Source of the DNA: Gnomoniopsis sp. IMI 355080 | Taxonomy: Eukaryota; Ascomycota; Sordariomycetes; Diaporthales; Gnomoniaceae | Direction: 5' to 3' | Assembly: GCA_027946555.1 (NCBI GenBank) | Contig: JAPEVC010000227.1 | Coordinates: forward strand, 1 to 55,805 | DNA: 55,805 bases | Shown here: in pieces, positions 20,099 through 32,175 of the stretch | How the letters are laid out: each line of letters begins with the position of its first letter | How positions within the stretch are numbered: the stretch's first letter is position 1 | The notes under the pieces: model-generated | What the model saw: only the letters and a program-made list of their open reading frames with translations | Database searches by the model: none | Told to the model about the DNA's origin: nothing | Position numbers and translations under genes: made by a program

Positions 20099-23000
20099 TC
20101 AAATCATGTCCTCAATTGCACGCTGACGCGGATCCTTCATTCTGCAGCAGCGGGTTAGTTTAATGCAAGAACCATAACGCAATGGGTTCGAGGTACCTGG
20201 TGATGGTGACGTCCTTGTCCAGTTTGGCCCGTCCCTCGATAGCGTTGGGGGTAATCAGAATGTACTGGCGGCCAACGGAGTTGCGGGCGGCCGCAACCTG
20301 CAATATGTTAGCCATATGTGTGCGCCACAGCAATTTGGTGGACCGCAGCTTACCAACATGTTTGTGCTGATGGCACGGTTGACATTGTCCATGAAGACGT
20401 CAAACTCATCGAGACAGCGCAGCGGAGAGCCCATGGCTTCCCAAATTGCAAGAAGCAGACAAATGGAAGAGAAAGACTTCTCACCACCTGAGAGGGTCTT
20501 GGTGTTTCGGGCCGCTGCACTTTTGCGGGTCTTGTCCGGCTCGACTTGAACCTCCAAAGCATGGTTCTCGTGGTCAAGAATCAACTTACCCCTGTATTCA
20601 CGCTCGCTGAGCAGGTACATGAAATTGGCTCGTGAGCTGGAAGAGATATACCGTTGAAACTTCCTCCACTTGACCAGCCTCTCCACAAGAGACTTCTTGA
20701 GCAACTGATTGGTGTTTCGAGCTCGAGTGATGTTCAACTTGAGGGTCTCCAAGGCCTCCTTCGCCTCTACCAGTCGTTGTTGGACCTGTGCGTCAGTCAT
20801 GCCTCTCCTCCGCTCACGCTCCTTCAACGCCTTGTCCAGCGAGTCCAACTTCTTCTCGATGAAATCGTACGTTTCACCCTCCCCGATATGCACCCGCCTA
20901 CAAACTCGGTTGGCTTCTTCTGTGAACTCGGCAACAGTCTCCCCGAGGCGCTGTCGCTTTTCCTCGAGATGTTGTTTGCGATTGATGGCAATGTGGTGCT
21001 TGTCATGCGCCTCGTTCTTTTCCACGAGAACGATCTGACGCGAGTCCTGATATCTCTTGACCTTGTTCTCGGCTTTACTCAGGCGTGTCTCGAATTCCCT
21101 GTGCTTGATTTTCTCTGTCTTCAAGGCGGCCTTGGAATCCTCAACAAGTTGGCCTTGTTCTTGCTTCTTGAGGCCGAGGTCGCCATATTGGCTGCCGTAA
21201 TGGTTGAAAGCCTCGCGGGCTTTTCCCAGGTCTTCACGGAGTCCTTCCAGCCTTGAGTCGACGCCTTCAAAAGCGTCAAGTTGTGCTTGAATATCATCAA
21301 TGTCAACCTGGGCTTGCCTCGCTCTCTGCTTATTCCTGGTCACGATCTTCGAGATCTCAGCGACCTCCTTCCGACAGCGCTCGAGAGTCTGCTGTTTCGT
21401 TTGCTTCTCAATCTGCAATTCCTTTAGTTCCCGTTGGAGTTGTTCGAGTTGCTCCTTGTGCAAGGATTTCTCCTGCAGCGAATCGCTCTGCAAACGAGGT
21501 ATTTGGTGATCAGGCGGAGGGGCCGTTGGGGTAGAGTTGATGCCATTGGCATTTGCCACAATTCGGACGGTCCATCCCCGGCCCCTCGTGGGTAGAAGGT
21601 AGTGACAGGCAGCGACATTACGTGGAGGACTTGACTTGACCATGGTTTCAGTGGCTTCCTCATGGCTTTCGACGAGAATCGTCTTTTCGATTCTATTGTT
21701 GATAATTAGTTGGTTGCGAATTAGTGGGTCATCAATCTTGAGGATTCGCAGGATCGTGTCGAAGTTACTGTCTGGCTCAGCGTTTGAAGTGTCGATTGGT
21801 CGAGGATTGCCTATGAGGATGGGACTTCTGGTGATGCGCAAGCGATTCATCATATTACTCAGACGTTGCTGATCCCGCTTGTTTGTCACGACAAACCCAT
21901 TTAGATTCTCACCAAGCATTTTTTCCAGCATGGGAGACCAGACAGGGTTCGAAACCTGGACATGAGCACCGATGGGTCCTACAGGTTTGCGTTCGAAGCC
22001 ACCGTCCTGCTCGATCATCCGCAATAGATTTTGCATTGGCTGTTCGTAACCGTCGTATAGACCCCGGTGGCCTTGTTGCAGGTCTTGCAGTTTCTTATTC
22101 ACGCCCGCGATCTCACCCTGCTTCTGTTTGACGAATGTATTAACCGTCGAAAGTTCACGACTTGCTTTGTCAGCATCCGTGTTCAAAGCTGGGAGCCGCT
22201 GCTGCGCTTCCTCGGACTCCTTTTCGATTTGTTGAAGATTTGCACGGGCGGCATCCAAAGCGCGAAGCTTCTCCGTATGTGCGTCCCCGTGCGAGTCCTG
22301 AAGCCGTTGCTCTTCATCCTTGATCTTCTTCTCGTACTCTTTTACATCCTTGGCAGCATTTGACAACTGAGAATACGCATCACGCTCCTCGTTCCGGAGC
22401 CTTTCAAGGTCGCTCCTTGCCCGCTCGTACTTATGCTGCGCCTGCTCCATATCGTCCTCCTGTGTAGCATGCTCCTCCTTGATGGTGTTGACCTCTTGTT
22501 CAGCCTGGGCAATACGGGCGTCTTGACGTTCCAGTTCTTGAGTTTTCTCAAACACATTCTCCTGGCTCTCTTGGATGACCTGGTCTGCTTCAGCGATCTT
22601 GTCATCAAATTCGGTGAGCTTCTGCTCCTGTTCTACCACTTGGGCCCAGGTAATTTTCTGACGTAACAAGTGGTGTTCCTGGCGCATATTTTCTGACTCC
22701 ATGTAGAGAGCATGGGTTCTCTTGGCGTTATCGTAGTTCTGCTTGCAGACCTCCAATCTTGTCTCGAGATCAGCCTCCTTGTTCTCGCTCGAATTGACCA
22801 TTTCCTCGACAACACGGTAGTCATCGTCGAGCTGTTGCAACTGGACGCCCTGTAAGAAGAATTTGTACTTTTGTTTTGCCGAGGCCTGGTTGAGGAACTG
22901 ACGGGCGTTATCTTGCGAGAGCACATTCAGCGGATTATCGACCTGCAGGCAGTAGTACTCGCTGATGTCGTTGACTTCGGACTTTTTGTCGCTGATGAGG

Positions 23001-23855
23001 GCTCCTGCTGCAGAGAAGGTCTTGAAGCCACCACCACCATTTCTCTTGAAGCGGCGTTCGACAGTGATGGTATCCCCATAGATTTCGTGCTGGTAGGCAT
23101 CCTCTCCCTGATTCTTGATCTTCACAATGAGTCTGGCTTCATTTTGCCCCTCTTTGATGAAGGCCTTCATGTTGCCTCCTCGATTGGTGGAACTTGCTTT
23201 GCCGCCAAGGCATAGGGTAATGGCGGTCAGTATAGCACTCTTGCCGCTGCCGTTCTCACCAACGATAAAGTTGAGATTGGGCCCAAGAGTGACAAACAAC
23301 TTGGAGTGGCACATGAAGTTGATGCAGGTGATACTCTCGAGAATGCCATTCTTAGCCGCAAGATTTGTCACAGCTCCGGCGCGAGTGCTTTCCGACTGGC
23401 CTTTGCGCGCCCGGATCCTTTGAGTGGCACGTTTGTCGTCCTCGTCGGCATGCTGGAGGTGCTCGAAACCGGCGTCTCGCATAATCTCGTACTGCGTAGC
23501 GGCAGGGGCGTCATCCCGAGCCGGAGCTGTCATGTCGACGTCTTCGCCCTCTTCACTCGATGACTCGGAAGGGTCGTGGGGAGCTCTGGACTGCATGGGC
23601 TGTTTGCCTTGGGAGATCCGGGCACGTTTGCGGCGCTGTGCCAAAGGCAGAGTCAGCCAAGCTCGAAAGGGCAATCATGTGGGTGACATGGCAGTGAGGG
23701 AAACAAAGTCAACAACGTACGGCGTCGTTTTGCAAGCTTGAACTTGCCTCGCGCACATCGGCGATCTCGTGATCAAGGCCGTCGTCGTCCTGATCGCGGC
23801 GACCACGCTTGCGGGCAGCGCTGCCGTCGATGCCATTAATGGTGCGACTGGACAT
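20099..23855 (-). CDS. SMC6: SMC6, ATPase of the SMC5/6 complex
   Basis: Subunit of the nuclear SMC5/6 complex, which acts in homologous recombination, replication-fork stability and rDNA maintenance. Exons are 23855-23721, 23635-20354, 20297-20197 and 20141-20099, giving 1186 residues, close to yeast and fission yeast SMC6. The N-terminal extension contains a basic patch (RRKRARISQGK). The head starts at ILESITCINFMCHSKL, the form specific to SMC6, with Walker A GENGSGKS at 171-178. Two long coiled coils flank a hinge near residues 570-740. The C-terminal head has the ABC signature LSGGEKSFSSI and Walker B LRCLDEFDVFMD. The last two short exons supply the final strand and the tail KDPRQRAIEDMI. 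The gene is head-to-head with the SGT1/Ecd-family gene. Confidence 0.96.
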
Positions 23856-24399
23856 TTTGACTGAATGCCAGCTTTGGCTTGCTGTCTTGGTGGCAAGAAA
23901 AACCAGAAGAGGCCGTAGGGGCACCTGAGGCCCGAGGACGGGATACGGCAAGAAGCGGCGGTGCAGTGGGTCGTTGATGCAGGGTATGAGGAGCGAAGGA
24001 ATGTCTCCAAGTGATACGCAGTATGAAGCGGACCTCCAAAATGTTGACGCGCAGCGCGTTGAAAGTTAAACGCGTGCCTGTCCATTTTAGTGGAAAGGTA
24101 CTCCCTGTCAACCCATCCCAACCCCACCTTCTTCAATACCACCCCAATACCTTCTAGATATAAGGTTATTGTTGGCAAAGTTTCTGTATGGCATATCGCT
24201 GCCAAAGTACCTAGGAGGTAGATAGCTAGTCTGCAACGGATTATTCACTATCGAAATATCTAGAGGATGCCTCTCCAAACTAGATTATATCAGTACCTAC
24301 CCAGGTAGATTGATGTTGTTGAGGCCTGCCATATGAAGCTGCGCTTAACAAGCCCTACCTCTTTTGCCATCTTGTCCCACCTACACCAACAACTCCCAA
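23856..24399. promoter_or_regulatory. Shared promoter of SMC6 and the SGT1/Ecd gene
   Basis: A 544-base gap between divergent starts. It holds a TACCTAGGAGGTA motif near 24208-24220 and a TACCTACCCAGGTA palindrome-like site near 24295-24308, both members of the recurring CCTAGG motif set. No gene is seen. Confidence 0.5.
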
Positions 24400-26346
24400 A
24401 TGACACAAAAGATGGTCGAATCTCATGTCCACACCTCGAATCAGCCTGGAGATACTGCGTCCAATGAGAATGTCTTCCAAAGCTTCGAGAGAAGTCTCCC
24501 GGAAAACTGTGTCGAGTACATGCTCTTTATTCTAGAACCAGATCTAGTCCCTGGCCAATCCTTTTCGAGCCATGAGGCTGTCAGAAAGGCTGCTGTGCAG
24601 CTGGCCAACCAACTCACCAAAGACTATATTTGGCAGCGCGAGGCCTTCGGTTTGGAGATCAAGTCCATCGACGGTACGTCATTTCCAATTTGCTTGGGCC
24701 CCATATCAATGTTGGTGTGTTGACTGGCTTCCACAGGCTTACACTGCCTCTACGGCATGACCGACTATGGGGACTGCGTAGAAGACGAATGGCTCATAGT
24801 CTATATCCTCCGTGAGCTCACCAAGCAATATCCCAATCTATGGATTCGCGTATCGGATAGCGATGGCGAATTCCTCCTCGTTGAGGCTGCCAACGTCCTA
24901 CCAAAATGGCTGAGCCCGGAAAATGATGCCAACAGGGCTTGGATGCACGCCGGCCAGCTGCACATCATTCCTTGCCAACCCGCCTCGGGTGGGCAGTCCA
25001 GCAAAATAGCGCTGCCCGAGGCTGTTCGTCTTCTTCAATCTGCCCCAGACACCCTCATACATTCGCCCTTGGTTGAAGCAGAGGCTTTCTACCGCTTGGA
25101 GAAATACCCCGGTCAGATCCAGGAGTCCATACACTATGCTGTGGTCACTATTCCGAGGCAACTAGCACGTGTGTTGCATGACCTACCCAAAGCTATTGCA
25201 CCTGCAGTCGAGGCTTTCTACCTGAGGGATCCCGTATCGCTGAAACCCTTGATGTCAACATCCGCAGATCGCCTGTCATTTCCACCTACTGACCTGGTCG
25301 ACCTGAGTGTCAAATTCACAAAGGTCCTCTACGCTCAGCTCAAGTCTCAACAACTTGCTCCTCCTCCGGCTTGGCGCTCTCTTCTGACGGCCACGGAGCA
25401 GGGTATTCCATCTGATAGCGACGTTACCACCCTGAAGAAGCACTCCATGATCGAGCTGGGCATGAAGGTCACTTGTGGATTTGAAATGCTAGCCGCGGGC
25501 GCAGCTAAGAGCAATGACCGTACCACACGAGAGTTTGCTCTCCTGCTCGACGATCTTGCCGAAGATGGACCCACCGCTCTCCCTTCTGACGCAGATATCT
25601 CCTCCTGGAAAGATTATGCTCGCAATGACGACGACTCGTGGATGGACATTGATTTCGAGGACTTTGAGAAAGAGCTTGATGGGAAGAATGGCTCAACTAC
25701 GGACAAGAGTTTCGGCGATACCAACACGCAAGCCGATCTCCGCAAGATTGTCTCGCGATTCGAAGCATTCTTGAATGATGAGAAGGCCGGTATCGACGGT
25801 GCTGAGTTTGACCAAATGGACGAGGACGATGAGGACTCGGATTCAGACGACGAGAGTGAAGGCGAGGACCGCGATGTCAGCTTCGACGAAGAAGAATTTG
25901 CTCGCATGATGCATGAGATGATGGGTCTGCCAGCCGAGGATGTTGCAGCAACGAGAAAGGGTAAGGAGAAGATGCCAACCCCAGCTTTTGACTCGGGTCC
26001 GGTGGAAGAGGATAGCGAGGATGAGGAAATCAGACAATTATCCGAGCAAATGGCAACCGAGCTGCAGGAGCATGGGGCTCTACAGCTGGATCCAACGCCG
26101 AAGAAACTCAGCGCCTTGACGGACAAAGGCAAGGAGAGGGCGGTGAACCCTACAAATCGCACGACGGCCGAAGGAGCTGATGACGATGAACGCGAGGATG
26201 GGGACGTCGATATTGACTACAACCTCGCCAAGAATTTACTCGAAAGCTTCAAGGGCCAGGCGGGCCTGATGGGCCCTGTCGGCACAATGTTGGCTGATTT
26301 GGGAATCCGACTCCCACGGGACGAGGACGATGAAGACGACGCTTAG
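24400..26346 (+). CDS. SGT1/Ecdysoneless (ECD) family protein
   Basis: Exons 24400-24673 and 24737-26346 join in phase 1 (GTACGT donor, CCACAG acceptor) to give 627 residues. The family comprises animal Ecdysoneless/hSGT1 and fungal homologues; animal ECD binds the splicing protein Prp8 and affects cell-cycle and glycolytic genes. The fungal role is poorly defined. The conserved N-terminal half includes NCVEYMLFILE, GLHCLYGMTDYGDCVEDEW and PLVEAEAFYRLEKYPGQIQE. The C-terminal third is strongly acidic with Asp/Glu/Ser runs (about residues 460-540) and ends GIRLPRDEDDEDDA. This is not the co-chaperone SGT1 with TPR and CS domains, despite the shared name. The frame reaches further upstream only through a TTG codon; ATG 24400 is chosen, with ATG 24412 as alternative. 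Confidence 0.9.
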
Positions 26347-26578
26347 ATAGCAGTCATGGTAGCTTGTATCAAGCCTCCTTGTGCCTGTGGATGGTGACGC
26401 TATCCAACAGTATCACGGGCCGCTACTTACCACCTTCGCCTATGATTCACTCCAAAGTGTGCTCCTTCTTCATTGTACACCTTCGTGGGCATGACATGTG
26501 TATCAGCAATGTCCATTCGTTTCTACGATGGCAAACCGTAATGTCATAGAAAGCAACCGCCTCTCGCCAGGGACACAA
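26347..26578. other. 3' region of the SGT1/Ecd gene
   Basis: About 230 bases follow the stop codon without coding features. This is the left end of a 4-kb stretch without an intact gene. Confidence 0.45.
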
Positions 26579-27897
26579 TCACCGCTTCTTTATCGACATT
26601 GCCATGATTTCTTCATACATGACCAGGCCTCGGTCGAGTGATAGTCTATCATTCTGTGTCGCTAAAATGCCATGGTCATCGATATAACGTGTGAGATAAT
26701 ATGCCAGTGGGGTCGTCCACTTTCCAAGCGGCCTCTGAACCCGTTCAGATCTCTTGGTCCAGGCCCTTTTCGAACTGAGTTCAACATTCGGCCTCGTATG
26801 AGGACTCTTCGATACGAGGTCCATCTCGCCCAACTGTGCCAGCTTGCAAGCCGCAAGTTCCCGGCCGTTGCTAGCTCTAAGTGGCTGGTAGAACCTCTTG
26901 ACCACTGCCGCCGTAGCATGGTAACACGCATAGACCAGAGATATCATATTTGCTTCCTCGTTAAAGTCGAGAATGACATCGTCCACCGAAGGATGCGCTC
27001 AATCATCGCCTCCAACTAAGTCGTCCCCTGGCCCCATTCTGGCCTTTCCATGGAATCCACGCAACAAGTTTCGCGAAGGCTTATCGCCAAATGCCATCGC
27101 CATGTAGGAAATCACCGAGAATGTAGCCTGAACGGTCGCGAAACTCGATCAGGCGTTTGTTTGGTGCTGCTTTGTGGCTTCTCTTCCATTGCGTGTCACT
27201 CTCGTCTGTGTCGCCTGTCCAGTCTACCAAATCCGTTTGGAGCTGTTGTGCCCCTACCATGACCCTTTTTCTGCTCCTACTCTTTCGGTCGTAGGCCGGA
27301 ATCGTGTGCCTCATCGACAGTCACCAAGCGCGGAACTGTCAATTCGTTTCGTTTAGATGATGTGCGAGTCTTCGAATATGATTATCGATGGTATTGTTTT
27401 GATTTGTCACAGCCATAGCCTCTGCATCCCCTGGAACTCCCTCCAACATGGCGTGAAAAGTCAAAGACCAGCTATTCATTCCCCCAGGATTATCTGTCCC
27501 AGCGTTTGCTCTACTTCGTGCATCGGGTTCTGGACACAACACTGATAGCGCTGGTCCATATTTTCCTGACGGTGAAGACACATAGGAAATTCGGCGTATT
27601 ATCGTACCCACTTGAAGTCATCTTGTCCACGCTCAACGGTGCAAATACGTCCTAGACGTCCGGGGGAAGCCGAGAGGGAGGTCCTGATCAGATGTGGAGT
27701 TGTGCTGTTGACACACTCGGCATATCGTCGCTCGTGAACATTCGATCAGAGATGTTGGATATTTTGTCATGACAACGTTTCTTTGGGATCTGACCTTGAG
27801 TATTGTCATGCTGTGGAGCGTGTTCAGAATCGCAAGCAGGAAACCCACTGTCACCGTCTGCATCGCCATCCGTCATCCTTGTCGAGCCATCGACCAA
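26579..27897 (-). pseudogene. Possible degraded or undetected multi-exon gene
   Basis: Four protein-like open stretches follow one another on the minus strand: 27897-27688, 27611-27339, 27314-27081 and 26986-26579. The second and third lie in the same frame, separated only by two TGA codons (27339-27341 and 27321-27323). The fourth frame also extends upstream to about 27140 if one TGA at 26999-27001 is ignored. So at least three in-frame TGA codons and one frame change break an otherwise continuous sequence of roughly 400 codons. The amino-acid composition is normal (for example DWTGDTDESDTQWKRSHKAA and VYACYHATAAVVKRFYQPL). I recognise no family. Alternatively it is a functional gene with introns I failed to place. 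Confidence 0.33.
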
Positions 27898-29294
27898 AAG
27901 GATCGCCCTTTTCGACTGCGCAACAATAGCTTAAGGACTGAAGATCCACTTGTTTTCTGACCACAGCAGCTTCAGCATACCTAGATGAGGGAGGAAGTAC
28001 CAATTACGACATGCCGTGCGTGTCATATGCGAAATCTTGAGGCGCCAGCGTCTCTTATTGAGTTCGTGGGCGCTCTTTGGAGGGGCAAATTCGGTGTCAG
28101 TGACAAACTAGGTCCTATTCTGAGCCTAATTTGAGCCATCTCGTGAGTACGAGTGACCGGATGGTCATTCCAAACAAAAAAGACTGGAGGCGGAGCGGGT
28201 AACGAGCGTGGTGAGACGAGCAACTTTGGTTGCGGGAGTTTCAATCTGGCCTTTCCCTGGGGAAACTCTCCAGCTCTTGATATGGATCTTTGGTCCGTTA
28301 TGCGGACCCAGGGGAAGCGTTTTCATCACCTCCGGACATCAAAGTGTTCTTGTTTGTAGTGACAGCTTCGCCGCCGCCAGGACCAGAACGGACGGAAGAA
28401 TTTCCCATCATCCCTTCCACGCGTCTTCCATGATGGCTTAGAACTTATAGCCCATTAGTTGTTTTAGGTTGTCTACAATTCGGAGACAAGAGCGAGATAG
28501 GACTATGGTTGTTCAGAGTGAAGAGGGATGAGTGGTTTGTCGTCACCACGCAGTAGAGTCTGACAGAGAGGAGTATGTGGCGCGCAGATCAAGAATCAGC
28601 AAAGTTGGTAGTATGGTGATCTGTAGAATTTCCTTCAAGGACACTCTTGCAACGCCTAGACATGCAACACAGGTGGAAATCCAAGGTGCAATCACTGCTG
28701 TGAGAACTGGGAAACAAAAAACACTAAGTTCAGTGAAGGAAACGAGACAACCGCTGCAAGCATTGTCAGAGTGCTATGAAACGAAGGCGTTATAGGGATC
28801 TATGGGTCCACCTGGGTGAGAGTCTTGACGAGGTGAGAGAGGATGGCGAGGAAAAAGTCTAATTGGCGGTACTGTACCAGTAAGTATATACAGGACCGAC
28901 TAGAACGTCACCGATTTTCAAAGCCCAGGAACGTCCTGTGGGAGAAATCTGCCTGTATGCCTGTAAGACGCATGTATCAGGCTGGGACGACATCGGGGGA
29001 GACCCGACCCTTTCATACCTCCGAAGTAGCTGGCCTGGAGGTGGCGAAACCACATGTCGGAACAAGAGCAGCCTTTTACGACCGGAAATCCTCGGCCTCC
29101 GCCTCATTTCCAAGACGTGGAAAAACTGAGCGGCACTCTGAAGAGGGCGATCCGCCCTGGTAAGATTGGCTTGGTTACACGGTGTCCAGGGGAAGGGCAA
29201 AGTGCGCCTATGGTCGTCACGAGCCATCACTGGGAGGAAATCTGGCGTCATAAGGAGCATATAACGAAGCAGATACCAGTCGGCCTGAGGCAAG
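27898..29294. other. Intergenic stretch without a supportable gene
   Basis: Open frames of up to 182 codons occur on the minus strand (29407-28859) but show no recognisable motif and overlap other frames of similar quality. It may be part of the same decayed locus as its neighbours. Confidence 0.35.
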
Positions 29295-29870
29295 TCAGTA
29301 GACGAGTGTAGCACCCGGGCGGAATGGGTGCTGCGGTATGCCCATGGTATCGAACGGACTGTGACCACTCTCTGCTGCCGCCGATGCTTCAAGCAAACCA
29401 TGAGCACGTAAATGAAAAGAAAGCCAATATAACTGTCCGTGGTATTTTCTTGAAGGATGATGACACAGGACCAAGTTTGTGATATATGAGCAATACACAG
29501 TATTCAGGCGTGTCTCACGGGCTATATACTGTTTCACAGTGGCTTCTATCTCATCTTGACTAGGTGGACTGTGAAGCAGTCCTACGGCGGATATTTCAGC
29601 AGCAGTCTTGTGGCTCGCTGCACAGATCACCTTGAGTTGCGGAGCTCATTGGCCAAAGACGCCAGCTGTAGCGAGGTCTGAGCCTGGTTTGTATACCGTC
29701 ATAATATCCTGACCCGTTGGTCGCGCACAAGACTGACTGTCGTCCAGGGTGCTTATTGCCACGGTCATGGCGACCCCTGAATCCTGTTCTGAAAGTCCCC
29801 AAGCATCGTTCAAGTTGTACATGTAAACATTCAGAGAATGCAAAAGCTCTGTTTCATTAGCCTGGAGACC
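29295..29870 (-). pseudogene. Coding-like relic interrupted by one TGA
   Basis: A single minus-strand frame runs from a possible CTCCAG acceptor near 29870 to a stop at 29295. Only one TGA (29646-29648) interrupts about 190 codons. The translated parts look protein-like (HSLNVYMYNLNDAWGLSEQD before the TGA, IEATVKQYIARETRLNTVY after it). No family is recognised. It may be a pseudogene, a gene with an unplaced intron around 29650, or a chance open frame. Confidence 0.3.
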
Positions 29871-30414
29871 AAGGGTCTGGCGCTACGATACGGACGGTGG
29901 CTTTATACGAGTGTCCTCCTCGGATCCTCGTTCAATTTATTGCAATAAAGCTTAGCACCACCTTCCTGGAAACGATGCTCAGTTCCGCACCTGTTCGAAT
30001 GCACATCTTGCAATCACGTGTTTGGAACGCTTAGGAGACCATGCAGAGAAAGTTGGCGAGCTACGAGGCTAAAAAGTAAAGGTCGACCTCCTATGGCTTT
30101 GTATACATTACCAAACGTTCGAAGTCTCGACTAATCCACTTCGTCCAATCGACACTACAACAGGTAGACTGTTAGATAGATAGGCTCCATACCCCCTTAG
30201 ACATGGTAGTTTGTGCATAATCTGAAGAGTACCGATCCGACTCTGGACAGTCCAGTTTCTCTTGGCCGACAGTGGACAAAAATAAAATGAGAAAGCTCAT
30301 GCCTCATAATTCACTGAATCTTGGCCGGGAGCCTCGATGGCGGATGCGCCGCCCCAGGGACATAGATATGTGTGTTCTTCCGCCAAGGCGACATAGGAAT
30401 TGGAAGCCGATATT
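29871..30414. other. Intergenic, TAN1 3' side
   Basis: About 540 bases with no frame of interest. The right end is the TAN1 3' untranslated region. Confidence 0.45.
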
Positions 30415-31681
30415 CTAAGAATTCGTTTGGTCCTCAGAGTTTTGGTTAGAATTCTCGATATCGCCCTCGTCCTTGCTCGCTGAGGCCTCGTTCAATGAGC
30501 GAGCCTGCTTGTACAGCTCCGTCAAGTTGTACCTCTTCAGGGTCTCCCAATCACCAGGGACGACGCTTATTCCACAGACGGACTGCGCAAAATGAATTAA
30601 AAATATGACCGGTAAAATGCAGTCATACGATGTGACGTGACAAGGCATACCTGATAGATGTCCACCAAAATAACCTTTTCCGGGGCTCCTAGATTGACTT
30701 TGTGCTGCGGATCCACGAGATTTGCGATGCTCTTGATGACATAATCTCTTTTGAGGCTGCTGTGGCTGCGAATGGAAGGCCGGATGGCGAACTGAAGAAA
30801 ACGAGTTTAGCCAAGGTCATGAGCAATCTGCAACGTGAATCTCACCGTAGCAGGGTTCTTGTCGACTCCGAGTCCCTCGTTGGCCTTGACCAGTCCATCT
30901 TGAGCCTCAGAGTCAGCACTTGCACTTGCTTGCTTTGGCTTGAGCTTGAAGTGATCGACAAGCGCTTGTCTGGCTCCCTCCTCTAGTCCGCTCTCTGTAG
31001 CCTTCACAAGGACACTTATGGGCGTCAGTCTGTTCAAGTATCGGGCTTGGACACCGGTCTGACCGGGTGTCAGAACATCCTGACATATGCGGCGGCAGAA
31101 ATCAACAGGCTCTATTGAAGACTTGCACTTCATGAAGAGCAGACATTCTTGGTTGATGCGGACTTCTGTGAAGATGCGATCGGGCTTGTAGCTATCTTTG
31201 TCCTTGAGGTTGCCAACTTCCTTCTGGATAGCAGACTCGATATCGCCTTCGTCCTCATCTGAGGGGTCAGTAGCATCGTCTCCACACTTGATGCCGTAGA
31301 ATTTCTCCGCGTACTGAGAGTTCAGTGAAAGTTCTTACTAGTCCGGAGAAAAGGAACGTACATGGTCGAATAGCATCTCCATCTCTCTGGCAGCCTTGCC
31401 CTTCATATGCAGGGCACAGGTCACCCAGATGCCGAGGTCACCAGGCTCGATGGCATTGGCTTTGGGTTGGCCTGGACCCTCGCTCTTTGGCACCTTCCAT
31501 TTACCGCCATTGCCCTTCTACTTCATCTGGTCAGAAAATCCAATGGACTGTGTGGAGCAGATTCTGAAGTGCGCAAGGGGGGGGGGGCAATCTCGCCTGC
31601 GCTAGGAGACCTCACCTTTTTCTTCTTCAGAGAATCGTTATCTCTGTCGTCCACGGCTTTGCGTTTGAGCGAGTCTGCCAT
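30415..31681 (-). CDS. TAN1: TAN1, THUMP-domain tRNA acetylation adaptor
   Basis: Tan1 (human THUMPD1) carries tRNA to the acetyltransferase Kre33/NAT10 to form N4-acetylcytidine at position 12 of tRNA-Ser and tRNA-Leu. Five exons, 31681-31616, 31514-31362, 31313-30846, 30791-30651 and 30582-30415, join in phase 0 throughout and give 331 residues. The start is basic (MADSLKRKAVDDRD), then comes the family motif GDLGIWVTCALHMKGKAAREM. The THUMP domain covers roughly residues 160-275, with SSIEPVDFCRRI, FAIRPSIRSHSSLKRDYVIK and VNLGAPEKVILVDIYQSVCG. The tail is Asn/Glu/Ser-rich. Every intron being in phase 0 is unusual within this window. Intron 1 contains an 11-base C homopolymer on the transcript strand. 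Confidence 0.93.
31577..31587. repeat. 11-base G homopolymer inside TAN1 intron 1
   Basis: Eleven consecutive G on the plus strand, read as C in the TAN1 transcript, between the donor at 31615 and the acceptor at 31516-31515. Such runs are prone to sequencing error; because it is intronic, a length error would not affect the protein. Confidence 0.9.
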
Positions 31682-32175
31682 GGTGATCGCCGCGTCTCGT
31701 CTGGCGAGAATGCAAGATGCTGGCTGTTGTTCAATGGTGCATGGAAGTGGATGTTGGTTGTGAATATGATTTTTGGCTCGGCTTAATCCCTGTCAGTGGA
31801 CGATAGGTAAGTGATGGCGAGGCTTGTTAACCACGTGGAGCCCCTGCCAAGATTCACCGTATAGAAGAGGGGGAAAGTAGAGTCAGCAAAGTAGCTCCTC
31901 CGCCCTGTGCATTAGTACATAGATACTATTGTATGTACGCAAAACATCTGGACGAATGCAATATCTACAACAGAAGGTAGCCTTGCGTGGCGTCTTGGTG
32001 TTCGTAGTCCCTTAGAACCTAATGCCTTGGGCTTCGGGTGCCTATCGACCCGCTACATGTTCAGAGTTGAGTATATTCAATGGAGGTAATTGTAATAGTA
32101 ATAAAAGAGCAATGATGCTTCTTTTCGCCCAAGCCCGGGTCTCCAAACGCCATGAAAATGCCGCCATAGGAAACT
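31682..32175. promoter_or_regulatory. TAN1 promoter and ERV1 3' region
   Basis: TAN1 and ERV1 are in tandem on the minus strand, 494 bases apart. No further gene is visible. Confidence 0.5.

Noticed and set aside
20172..20197. tRNA-like GGGTTCGAGG string
   Set aside because: It lies at the exon 3 boundary of SMC6, with no matching acceptor or anticodon stems around it.
28859..29407. Minus-strand frame of 182 codons
   Set aside because: Arg/Pro-rich with no motif, and overlapped on the plus strand by another long frame. It may belong to the decayed locus, but nothing supports it as a gene.
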